Origin: Bigelowiella natans CCMP2755
Lineage: Eukaryota; Cercozoa; Chlorarachniophyceae
Reading direction: 5' to 3'
Length of the DNA: 64,000 nt
Assembly (NCBI GenBank): GCA_000320545.1
Contig: ADNK01000140.1
Coordinates: forward strand, 94,501 to 158,500
Positions within the stretch are counted from its first letter, which is position 1. Each line of letters starts with the position of its first letter. Made by a program: the position numbers and the translations under genes. Positions 1 to 11,413 of the stretch are shown here, piece by piece. The notes beneath the pieces were generated by a model, which saw only the letters and a program-made list of their open reading frames with translations, did no database searches and had not been told where the DNA came from.

Positions 1-807
1 GATCATCATCCATTATCCATATTAATCTGTGCACGATTGCGAAATATTTTTTTAACCATGTTGACTGCGGTTGTCTAAAAGTTTTCAATGGTGGTACGTG
101 CTTTGATATTAACATTATAAGCATGTTTTGTTGCTATTGTTGGCATAGCGACGATACAATGTGGTTGAGGATGCATTGGAGATACTCGATAGAGACATAA
201 ACTTTCTCTCGTAATATCCACTCACACTTTCTTCTAAATTTCCATAGACTTATATAAGAGAGGAGGAGATTCATATAACCAACACAAACAGTTTACGCGC
301 AAAACAAACGCATAAAAAGCAGCATAGCATCAAGCCACTATTGGTAAGGTATTGGGGTTCATGTTAGTAGTTTTGAATATCCCATTTTATACGAAAGGTA
401 TGGGCGGTCTGACATAACGAATGATGACCTAACGGCTCTCAAACAGTCTCTCAGTGTACTATTTATTCACAATGGCAAAACAGCACAAAAACATCTTCGA
501 TGATTCTTTTTATGCAAAACGTATACGCATGACAAAAATAACAATAGATGTCCTTGGCACTTCCCCTCACAACCATCACTAAAATTTAGAAGATTTCAGA
601 ATCCACTGCAAGTCTATACCACTATCATTGTTTTCCATAGTTTTGGCTGACGCTTTCTGTAAATGTTGGATTGTTGAAGCTAAATCTATAATCGCGTATT
701 CATTAGGATCTTGAAAAGTCTGTTGATCAATTCACCGAGTATGCTACAAAAGTTGTATCTTCCTTATGATTGTTGTAAGTGGAGATGATAGACATGCAAT
801 ATGTAAA

Positions 808-840
<33 letters not shown>

Positions 841-2060
841 CATATTGCTGTGTCTATTATGGAGATTATAGTGATTATTCAAGTGTGATTGCGCGTAGGC
901 TTTTCAGAGTTTGGGATGATCGATGCATCCCAAACTGAACCACTATGGCGGCTCATAGGCTCTATCTAGCTATACTACGCAGCATATGTTGCATGCATGT
1001 ACACATATGGACGGGCGCGCCTCGCGGTTGTAAGACACGTATATATTTATATATACTTAGTCTCTGACAGTTGCGCGACAGCATTGCAAGACTAGCTAGT
1101 TAGACATAGAAACACATGTAATACGCAACATGTGATAGATTCCTTGTCGTCCATGCATTCTGATATATATATTCTGATGCAGCGGCATTTCAGATCGTTT
1201 CATGTACGTCAAACTGTGTCTCATTGAAAAATTTTAATTTGTTCATTACACATCCGCGTCTCATATCTAGATATATGTGTAAGACGGGTGTAATTAATCA
1301 ATTAAATTTGTTCAATGGTCATTCTTATGTAGCTGTGCGATGCACATCTAGACATGTGTGTCGCAGCGCCACACTGTAACAACACACAAGTGCACGTACC
1401 GAGTATAGCGCACACGTGAGAAAGGGGGTTCAAGCCAGGTGTTGCATTGTGTCGTTTATATCTGGCACGACACACGTGTGTGAAACGTCCCTGTAATTTC
1501 GCCTAGCTTGATACTGGGCGACAATACATGTATATGCATCAACTATGCATTTTGTGTAGCTAGCAGATCCCTTGTTAATTGCCTGTTCCTCCTGCATTGA
1601 TTACATAGCGCGTACCTGCTGTACATGCTCATGTCTAGATTTGCTGCTGCTTCGATATATGCAGCTTGCGCGTACGTAGTACCATTGTATGCACCGCACT
1701 GTACATCTAGACATCTAGCTAGATATATGGCAAGCGCTGTGTGCGCATTCTAAAATAATGTGACACAGTAAACACACAGTATTGGTAATGAGCTGTCAAA
1801 TCGTTACTGAATTCTTGGAACATATTTGACATGCCATACATCTGCAATTTCCCACTTCATGGAGGAAGTGGCTGCGATTTATTTCTTCCTAGAGGTCTAC
1901 ATCAACAGATCTAAAGGACCCGTCCTCGTATCTATCGTAAATTCCTGAACAATCTCGTGCACATTTCCAGAAAAACCTGCGACAGATTGGTTTTCGCAAT
2001 GGATTGAATATCAATATATGCAAACCCCATAAGTCAATTGAGTAAAATCTATATTTTTTA
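1..2060. other. Gene-free left flank, palindrome-rich
   Basis: I see no open frame with plausible splice sites here. It holds a (TA)n tract near 811-840 and, from about 900 to 1760, many short palindromic words (GCATGC, TCTAGA, CTAGCTAG) like those in the tail-to-tail gaps further right. It lies beyond the 3' end of the leftward gene that stops at 2061, so it may be another tail-to-tail gap with a gene outside the window. Confidence 0.5.
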
Positions 2061-3660
2061 CTACCAGAGGATTATTTGAGATATGGGGACAAATGTAAGC
2101 AGAACGAATGGAGGTAGGAGAATCATCTCAGGATACGCAGCGTAATTAATTATCTCATACACGCCATGTCCTGATTTAAATTGATCAGATCATAAAGACA
2201 AACTTTTGCATTTATCTTTTGCTTCACATTATCAAACACGAAAATTAAAAAATAGCAACCTGTGATGCCTGAGTAGATATAAGTGAAACTAAAGTAGACG
2301 CAGAGGAAGTATTCCACGTGCCAAACGTGCATGATTCTGTGAAAATGATTAACAAAAATTTAAAAAACTTCAGAACTGACCACATATCTTACTGTATACT
2401 ATCATCTTCTATCCCTCTTTTTCTCACCTGAATGGCATTCCAGAAAGGAGAACATCTAGAAGCGAGGCGACAAATGGAATTCCATGGACTAAGACATTTG
2501 CAAGCATTCCTTCCCCCTCTTCATTCTTCGCCGCCTAAACATGAAAACAAATCATAACTGAATAGCACTGTGTTGAACTCGTAGGGACCGGACCGGTTGG
2601 CATTCGGTGTCTCCCTCTTCACAAGGCTCGCCATCTGGTTCTTCCGATCCCCCATGCTAAAACCCACACGAAGCAAATATCATTTATATTCTATCAGGCA
2701 GAGTTACTGATTATCTATAAAACTGAAAACTTTGGAGGAATATAATGTGGCAACAATGCTAGTAAACTACAACACTCTTAATTTCACCTTTTGTTTTAAC
2801 AAAGACAATTATCTACCTAGACTAGTGTTACATTGACAGTGTCCAATGCAAAATTGTCCCTTCATCTCTCAGCATCTTTAAATATTATACGGCATCTAAA
2901 CATTACGTACGTCATGGACGAGTGTCCAGTAGAGAACGAAGACGAAGAACGTGAGAGAATAAGCCAAATTCAATAACACCCAATTCGCCTGAAATATTGA
3001 AAATATATGAGAAAATTGGAGCAGAGTGCGAACACAGCCTGTTCCACACCTTAATCAATCCTGGAACTCGAGCCTTACCTCTATCATTGATCTGTTGAAA
3101 TTCTTCTTGAATCAGATAATAACATTTATAGATAACATTGAAAAGTCAACTTTTGAGTCCTCGTTAGTTCCGTCAGCAGCAGCGTAGCCGAACTTGCCGT
3201 TGTATTTGTATGTAACAATTGTGGATACCCAGAAGAAGGCGGTCTGTATGTTCATATGTAAATACCACAAACTATATCAAAATGAAACTCAGGATTCTCT
3301 AGTCATGCACCTCATGAAGACTGCTACGAAGTCTAGAGACAGTGATTTGCATTCTCGCCATCACAACATTAAGCAATGAAAGATACCAGACTCATAAGTT
3401 GCCAGTGGGTTAGCGCAAAAAACCAATTAATCGATTTTTCAGCAGCTAGAGACCACAGACACACGCCGGTCCAGAATAGAGCCGCAGTTAGGCGCAGCAT
3501 CTGCACGCATCAAGGACGAGTTAAACCATACAGATGTAGCGTTGAATCATTAATCGAGAAACCAACCGTGTAAAATCTCGGACAGCTGTTGAAGCAGGGA
3601 CTCTTCGGAAACACCGACATCTGAGGTGACCAAGTTTTCACGATTTTTGAAACGTGCATC
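2061..3660 (-). CDS. Rolling-stone-like multi-pass membrane protein (5' end unresolved)
   Basis: Leftward exons, read 5' to 3', give successive hydrophobic segments: LRLTAALFWTGVCLW (about 3400-3520), TAFFWVSTIVTYKYNG (about 3150-3240), ANWVLLNLAYSLTFFVFVLY (about 2905-2990), then a hydrophilic stretch ending SGPYEFNT that joins across a 34-nt intron to a segment with MLANVLVHGIPF (about 2430-2534), WHVEYFLCVYFSFTYIYSG (about 2250-2320), and a last segment ending FVPISQIILW with a TAG stop at 2061. The spacing of Trp/Tyr-rich helices and the conserved His recall the Rolling stone / FAR-17a-like membrane families; their biochemical role in protists is unknown. A soluble N-terminal exon (with LLQQLSEIL) lies near 3570-3650, but its junction to the first helix did not close in phase, so the start is open. 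The family assignment is tentative; that this is a coding gene is much firmer. Confidence 0.66.
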
Positions 3661-4420
3661 TACAGGATTCACACACCTCAGTCGAAGTCATAGTGAGGCT
3701 CGCTTTTGATCTAGTAAACTCGTTCGAAAAAGAGGTGCCCATTGTCTAGATAGTGTCTGCTGAAAAAATAAGATTGTCTTAAGGTAAACAGCATGATCCC
3801 GTTCCTACACGTATGCGTAAAATCCCGTATTGACACAAATTCGTACAGCTTAGATAGGGTAACAGAGGGGAGTACGGTTAAAGAGTAAAACACCTTCTCT
3901 GCACCGATTGCTGTCAAAGTAGGGAAACGAAAACGCTTAATGAGCTGTATCCAACTACGAACTTGAAGGATTGATTCTGTTCTCAGATAACAACAATAAT
4001 CGGGGGTGGCGTTACTAGAGACTGCAAAAACTGTGCTACAATTTCCCATCAGAGAGAAATATCCAGCTCCCGATAAATTCCTAAAATCTACTCATCCTCC
4101 TTGTCGCAGATGATGAACAGCACCATGTTATCAATATTAAAAGCGGACAGTGCACCTAATCGTCTGATAAAATCTGAATAAACATGCAGAATCTGGCCCG
4201 CAAGGACTTTGTCGTTTTGTGCAGTGCGACATGCAAAACATCGTTGTCGCAGGATTCCTTCTTCAAACGAAAGAAATTCACCCGTAGTCTGGGAATGGCA
4301 GCAGATCCTTTCAATTTGGTCCTCGTGGAAACATCAGCTCGAGGCACTGCGTTCACTTTGCAAGTGTGGTGGACACAGAGCCAGTGCATCCTGCACATGT
4401 ACACACATGCACTCTTCTCT

Positions 4421-4491
<71 letters not shown>

Positions 4492-5910
4492 CCAGCGCGC
4501 GTGGATGGACACATTTCTAGATTTGCAAATTTTGTTGGCGTTTGGTTCGCACCTTGCAACCACGTTGGTCCGATGCATGATGAAGAATTACGTTGCACGG
4601 AGCGCCACACCTAGACGCACGTGTGCTGTGTGCATGTCGGTTCTCAAGCTAGCAAGCTGTCGTGTCGTCGCCGAATTGAATGCGCCGCATCGCCGCAAAT
4701 CTTGCAAGAAATCACGAGACAGACGGTGCCGTGCTGATGATGATGAGTGCTGTGCAAATGAACTCGAACCTTCGAACCTGCACATTAGCTTGATGCATAG
4801 CTGATGGTCTACCAGCGGCAACAAAACGAGAACCGATTGATGCAGCACGCGCTACATTTGTGTTGGATGCAGCACTTTCTAGCTTTGCGTGAATTCACAG
4901 AACGTTGCTTTGCCTTCAATTCGCACTTTTTTCTCACTCGACGCATCGATGAGCAACACATGGCATCAGAATCATCTTTTCTACGATGTCCCTCAACGGT
5001 GCGCACATTAGACTTTTTGATACATGATGGGCCACGTACTAAAGAGTGCTGCATAAAGGGTGCTATTTTTATTTACGTGCAGGAATGTGACATTCGAATT
5101 TAGTAGTTGTTTTTTTGAAGAAATTCAACTATGCAAGATGTTAGAAATCTGCATGAGTTCTCGAAGAGTATTAATTGCGAGCAAAGTCCTTGGTTCACAT
5201 TTAAGTCTTTATTTTTGCCAGGCCTGAAGTTTCGTTCAATCAATCATTATCGAAGTGATGGCAAAGTTACTTAGGGGGATAAACACAATCGACTATCCGA
5301 GCTCTCTATATGCGCGTACCTTTACTGTCTTATCCGTAGCGTGTATTTTTTTTAAATTTAAATTTATTCCGCCTCCAATCTCACTTGAATCAGTTCTCTC
5401 CTTGGCTGAGAGGTTGGTACAGTTAAAATATAAGATAACAAGTTATTTAATGGGATGATAGGACAAATAAAGGCATTACTCTCTAGTTTATACGGTGCAC
5501 AAAGCTCTTCATTTTGGAATGCCTAGCGGAAAAGCATAAGACAAGTAAGGTGAAGGAGAGGCGTTCCTATGATACGTTAATTCAAAGAGCGATTCAGTCA
5601 GTAGCAGCACCTTGTCCTCCACATCAACGAGTTCTCTTCGAGCCTTTAAGGCTGATGTGTCAGACATCGTTGCCGCCATATATATCTGAAATACATAAAT
5701 TAAAAGTGAATACAACGTTTTTCCCTTTTCAGTAATTTGCACACAAGCACGCTATACACAACCAAATTGATTTAATACATACGCTCGGATTCAAATTGCT
5801 GCTGTGTGTTTCTTACCGCAACTAGCTGCGCCAAGAAAAAGATTCCAGCTGTGAATGAATAGCCGATGATTAGGAGGAGGAGAGAATTGATAAACGCGAT
5901 TTTTTGGAAG
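3661..5910. other. Unassigned stretch between two leftward genes
   Basis: It contains a compound (CT)n(CA)n tract at about 4413-4490, which alone creates the overlapping long frames there. Around 4500-5000 there is CATG/GCATG-rich sequence resembling the gene-free gaps elsewhere. A short leftward frame at 5640-5700 beginning MAATMSDTS and a hydrophobic one at about 5817-5910 lie just past the channel stop; they could be part of an unrecognised gene or 3' UTR. The channel gene's poly(A) region must lie here. No function can be given. Confidence 0.45.
4413..4490. repeat. (CT)n(CA)n microsatellite
   Basis: Compound dinucleotide tract; source of the long Ser-Leu and His-Thr open frames on both strands around it. 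Confidence 0.95.
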
Positions 5911-7869
5911 TTAAATCTTATGGAAAATTTTATGGAAAATTGTTACTGCACCGAGAACTAGAGCGGAATATACGTTCAGATCGTATGCAACCTGGATGAT
6001 ACTTAAACTTCAATGCATCAATTTGATTTGAAACAGAGCCTCCTTTTAGGGCGTTCAAAAAAAAACGACATGCGCATACACAAATCTTCAGACGTGCAGA
6101 GAAAGGGCGATAAAGGAAAAGAGGGGAGGGGGGTGGAAGGGAAATCAGAGCAATACCTTTTCAAAATCTCCAAAAGGACTTATATAGAGGTATGAGATCA
6201 ACATGCAGAACAACTGTAGGAAAAGAGTACAACAAAGAAAGAAGAAGAAGAAGAAGAAGAAGAAGGAGTCAACACATAAAATCAAATAAAGAATACTATA
6301 TAGCTATATATTTATTGGGAGCAGCATTCCATCATCAGGAGAAAGTGTATCGTCTTCTTCCGTATCAGTCATACCATGATAATGACCAACAACTTTTCTC
6401 CAGCCAACACCTACTGTGCTTTCCCCTCTCCCTCTCTCTCTCTCTCGCTCTCTCTCCTTACTCACCGCCTGTAGGACCATTAGAAAGAAGCAGAGCATAA
6501 TATACCTTTTAATTGTTGGTAAGAAGACAAAAAACAAATATATGACGTTTCTAGAACAAAGAATATTACGAAGACTAAGGGAGGAAATTTTTGGTACGTC
6601 GGAGGAACTCTCCACCCACATTTGACCGAATTTGTATGAAGATTCTTCTTCTTTTCCATTCACACCAGAGTGCATTTTATATATTAAATACGCAATTAAA
6701 TAATCTTATTTTATGTATTTTCGAGTATGTTCAATCTTGCTTGAACACCTCACCAGTCGGCGAGAGTGAGATACGGAACCGATGGCAGCCTCGCTTCAAG
6801 TACCCATTTAATAGCAACTGTATTATTCAAGTGTATTTCAAAACGAGTGAGAAGAGGTTATTTTGATTTTTCATTCAGATATTCTCGCAACTACCACTTT
6901 TGGATATCTCATAAGCAAGTAGTACGCGTGTTAAGAAAGAATAGGTTACCTATTCTCCTCTCTTACACACACACGTACCTATTCTCCTCTCTTACACACA
7001 CACGCACAATCGGATACTAGAGTTGAAAGAGCACCGCTTTGATTTTACTATCTTCTTCTTATTATTCTTATCCATGTTACTGATATTACTACCCATTGTC
7101 AGCATATTTGTAATGACGAGCTTTGTAGGAAGAAAACAAACCGAGCACGATGGCGACGACGAGGGAATAACAGAAAAATCAGTTGCGAATTCTACCCTAT
7201 CGTTCTCGATCTCCCACATACACAATATGGTATTTAGCATTTTAAAAACACAGAGTGTGTAGTCTTCGCATGATTCATATCAGCGAGCATTGGTTACAAT
7301 TGTTGATATTAGGTTGTGAAGAGTGAGCAATTAATGTGTGTGGTCTAAGAAGGAGCCACTTAACTATTTTCTTCTTACATCCTCCTCCCCCCCCCCCCCC
7401 CAAAACTAAATACTACCCCCAGTCTCTCTCCGAGGGCGTCCAGATCTAGGATGAACACGCCGAAAGATATCACCTGATAATGAGAAGGATGGTGGTGATG
7501 ATGATGATGATGTTCTCCCTCTCTTATTATTGTTACCATAATGCTCAATAGTGGCATTCCGAGTCCCCAGATTAAACCTATTATAGCAATGGCCATTACA
7601 TTCGACGTCACGGAGGAGAAGGAACAGGAGAGGGACATGGCGCTGAGAGTTCTGGCAAAAAACCGAATTCTGATTGTGGTGCATGCGCCTCTGCTGGATG
7701 TTTTACCCTGGCTCTCCCTCAGTGTGCATATTTGTATTAAGTACTGATCCATAAAGTTATCTCGGTTTTTGCTGCAAAAAGATACATACACACATAGCTC
7801 TGTCAAAGGAGGAGGACGTGGTAACCAAAGAAATTATTGCTGATGAACGCAATACAATATATGAATGTG

Positions 7870-7911
<42 letters not shown>

Positions 7912-8117
7912 GCGTGCTCACAAGCAATTAATCACTAGGTGAGAGGGTTCATCTTACGACAGCTGGTGCTTAGAATATGATGCATACCTTGACTTCGGCC
8001 CACCATCGATCTTCACTAGCGTCATGTCTGTTGTAGTAGTGTTTTTTGAACGAATAATGCCACAGAAATGAAGAGAAGGAGAGGCGTTGTGCGTACAACG
8101 ACATATGTTGGCAGCCG

Positions 8118-8148
<31 letters not shown>

Positions 8149-8669
8149 GAATATAGACTACATGCTGCCCAATTGACTGTTGGCACATCATGCATGTAAT
8201 TACTTCAAAAGCAGACGTCATTATGAACACTTTAAATTTAATAGGAGCAGTAGTAGTAGAAGTAGTAGTAGTAGAAGTAGTAGTACCTGGAAGCTCATCA
8301 GCGTTCCTAGCTATCATATGACTACCAGTAATTCAGCAAAAGAACGAGTGATAAGTACTTCAATCAGGACTCAATGCAAAGAAAGAACTCTAATATTTTA
8401 CTCGCAGCTTATTCATACATTGACGGCTTCTACTTTCTATGGATAAACACTGCGGGACGAGCTCATTTCGACTTCAATTTGCAGGAATTTTAGACGAAAT
8501 TTTGACAGGATACTATGTGCATGTGTGTATATTGTTAATGTGTCGGTGAGTTAAGAGGCTGCTAGGTGACCCCTTCTTGCCTCTCCATGTGTATGGATTT
8601 TGGAATGTAACCGGACAGCTGCAAAGGATGATTCAAAACAAAATCCACGTTCTGTGTTAAGTTTCTGTC

Positions 8670-8709
<40 letters not shown>

Positions 8710-10742
8710 CTTCTCCCCTTCCCCCCCCCCCCCCCCTCTCTCACACAGAGACACAAAACATACATTTACATGGATGTGTGGTTCTTTCCACCTTTTCTCT
8801 CCATTCGTCCATTTTGTTCCGTCCGAAATCGTACGAGATTTGATCAAGATTTGCAAGTACTAGTAGAAGATGACCATCTTATGTAAGTGTTGACTATGGC
8901 AAAATTATGGAGACGATCCTCTCATAGAAAAGGAGGAGAAATATATTGAGAAGACACTCAATGTGCTTACAATATGAAATTATCAGTGTGTTCTTCGGCA
9001 TACGCTACTGCATTTGGTCGCAACAGTCACTGTCATCGTTTTCGTATCGAAATAGCATGCGAAACTAGAATAATCGCCTTCTTCTGTCGCTGTCACCTGC
9101 ACATCCAACGGGAAATCCCTGACGTTGAACGTCGTTCGGAGATTCCCTCTGTATCTGTTTTGATGATTGTTACAATGATAATGATGATTTTGATGATGGT
9201 GATGGTAGTGGTGCAAGCATGGAGTGTTGCTGATGTCCGGTGTCAAAGCAGCTACACAGTTAGCAAACATCAAGAAACCAACAACATATCCAAAGATAGT
9301 ACTTGCACAAAGTAGTAAATATAAACTTGCTATTACCGTTGCGTCAGTGTTACGTGATTTGGTTCAGGTCGTAATCTGATAGAGAAGGAGGAGGAGGAGG
9401 AGGAGGAGGAGGAGAAGAAAGGTGAAAAGAGACATCGGAGAGGGAAGAGAAAAATATACGGTAGAAAGATTGGAAAAGAGAACATGAAAATAAAATGCGT
9501 TTCACGGTTCAATACTGATGAGAGGCCCTCATTGCTCTTTTTAACAAGACATTGCTGCTTCGAGAAGACAGACGGCAATGCTATACGGTGTACTACTACC
9601 ACCTTGGAAGAGCTTCCCCCCCCACAGGCTCCGGCTCTGAGGTGGCGTTCTCAACGAAGAATGATGGGTAAAAATGGTCCTCGAAGTCAACCTAGTATTA
9701 AATATAGCTCTCATACGTGACAACAACTACACTTTGGAAGAGGAGGCTTACGAATGGACGATCATCATAATTCCCATCATCACCATAATAATCTACTTTT
9801 ATCGTGCTATACAAGTAGTCTAAATCTCAGCAGATCATCAGCGTCATATAAATCACACCTTATCTTTCCCTTTAGCACCCTGGAGCGATGGATCCGACCT
9901 TAAAAAGAAGGACAACGCTGTTTACCACTTCAAGTTTGACCTCTTAACTCGTTCTCTCTATGTAATTTCATATTGTTGGATTGTCACATGCAATATACCA
10001 ATCGAGCATGACTGTGAATTCCGCATCGAAGGTTCCCTCTTGCATATTGATGTTCCTTACACTATAAACCTATCAATCGTGGGAAAAGTCGTTGGTTAGG
10101 AATGATGTGCTCAAGCTTAGATAGCTTGCTGAAAAGTAGAAGAGACATGCTGTTACTTAACGGTAACCCTCTGTACGAAACATTGCTCAATGACGCAAAA
10201 CCTCAGTGTTGCTCTCTTTTACCCACTGCCTATTAGATAGCTTAATGAAAATACCTTCACGCAAACCTCAACAATAGGAACATTCTGTCGGAGTAGAGCA
10301 AATCGTCAGAACTTGGCGATGAATAAGAAGCTGTGTTTTAGCACCTTTGGGTCATATGCAGTCGAGAAATGCTCGATCATATACTCCTTGTATCTACATA
10401 ATATAGTAAAAAGTAATTCACCACCACCAAACGCGTTATCGTTGACACATATACTTTGCTCCCAGGTGGCTGCTTGTCCCGGTTCGCTCCTGCGGCGTAA
10501 AAAAACAACATTGGGTTTTGTTTTACCGTGCATCATTCAAGCATCACATCCGTTCGTTCAACCTCAATCGTTGCATTTTCTCCCAAATGTGGCACTACCG
10601 TTTAATACATAGTAGTGTTCAACCCGTGTTACTTCTCTACCGATTCTTTTGTCGTATCCTTCTCCTTTGAATCACGGGACTTCTTCTCAACCGCTTCTCG
10701 TTGGACTCGATTCGCGGTAGCTCTAGCCCCGGCGTTAGGCAT
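5911..10742 (-). CDS. Pentameric ligand-gated (Cys-loop-type) ion channel subunit
   Basis: Leftward, at least 13 exons. Junctions that close in phase: 10742-10641 (start MPNAGARATANRV), 10489-10455, 10393-10345, 9819-9752, 9691-9603 (DHFYPSFFVENATSEPE), 9154-9097 (ends RDFPLDVQ). Transmembrane exons: one ending at 7537 (TM1, IAIIGLIWGLGMPLLSIM), one ending at 7093 (KLVITNMLTM), 6817-6754 (RLPSVPYLTLADW, the TM2-TM3 loop), 6505-6466 (YIMLCFFLMVLQA, TM3), 6213-6157, and 5991-5911 (TM4, stop at 5911). FPLDVQ matches the FPFDVQ ligand-domain signature and LPSVPYLTL the loop before TM3, both characteristic of the family. Exons around 8.0-9.0 kb (including one ending DRWWAEVK at 7988) are only partly placed. 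No signal peptide is evident in the N-terminal exon, which is odd for this fold and may mean an upstream exon was missed. Expected role: ligand-gated ion flow across a membrane; the ligand is unknown. Confidence 0.82.
8671..8736. repeat. (CT)n plus poly-C tract in a channel intron
   Basis: Compound low-complexity tract inside the channel gene, with no coding potential. Confidence 0.9.
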
Positions 10743-11413
10743 TGTTGCTGTCTGTTTATCCTATCGCTCGGTGGTTCAGTATCTGTTGGGGGGTGGACCC
10801 CTGACCAGGACACGTCCTGCTCTAATCTGAGCAGTTATAAACCGAGGGAGGGAATCACCGAGTCGCACCATCTCGAAGAAACGTTTCAAGGCGTTTTTAT
10901 CCTGCGACAACACAGCTTTCTGCACCCGAGCCCTGGAGAAATAGTGGGGATTTTGAGGATATATTTGAAGAAAATGGTTGATTTTCCATCAATTAGCCAT
11001 GATCCAACCGTCGGTTTCACAACGCTGGAAACGATGAAACGATTGTGATTGCAGTTCCATTTACGTAATTTCGATATATTTGTAATGAGGTATGAGAAAG
11101 GAGGTAGATCTATTGAAGTGTCGACAAATTTTTCAATTATTGGTCTATCCTGCGTTCTCTCTCCTCACCATTTAACTGAAGGGGTCCTCAACAAATCTAT
11201 TTACACCTGTGGGTTTTGGAGGCGGTGGCAAAGGTCTCCACCCATTTCAAACGCAGCAACAACAGGACAACCCTACTGGAACCCAATACACCAAAGATAC
11301 AAGTCTCAGAAATAGCCGATCGCAGAATTTATCTTCCACAACCATTATCTCTCTAACGAAATTGTGCAAGATTTAAGCGGTTGGAGGTGGTGAGTGTTCC
11401 TACAGCAGCAGGA
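10743..11413. promoter_or_regulatory. Head-to-head gap, channel / MSP-TBC genes
   Basis: About 670 bp between two divergent start codons. It should hold both promoters and 5' UTRs. A rightward open stretch at about 11210-11358, rich in Gly, Gln and Ser, could be an upstream exon of the MSP-TBC gene, but I could not join it in phase. No core promoter motif was recognised. Confidence 0.4.

Noticed and set aside
3711-4049. Leftward 112-codon frame beginning MGNCSTVF
   Set aside because: Could be a first exon of the Rolling-stone-like gene, but no splice in phase joins it and it has no recognisable feature.
4156-4804. Overlapping frames of 80-206 codons on both strands
   Set aside because: They all run through the (CT)n(CA)n microsatellite, which lacks stops in every frame; nothing outside it looks coding.
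5509-5910. Leftward short exons (MAATMSDTS..., and a hydrophobic helix near 5817-5910)
   Set aside because: They lie downstream of the channel stop codon and do not join to it or to another gene in phase; likely 3' UTR or an unresolved gene.
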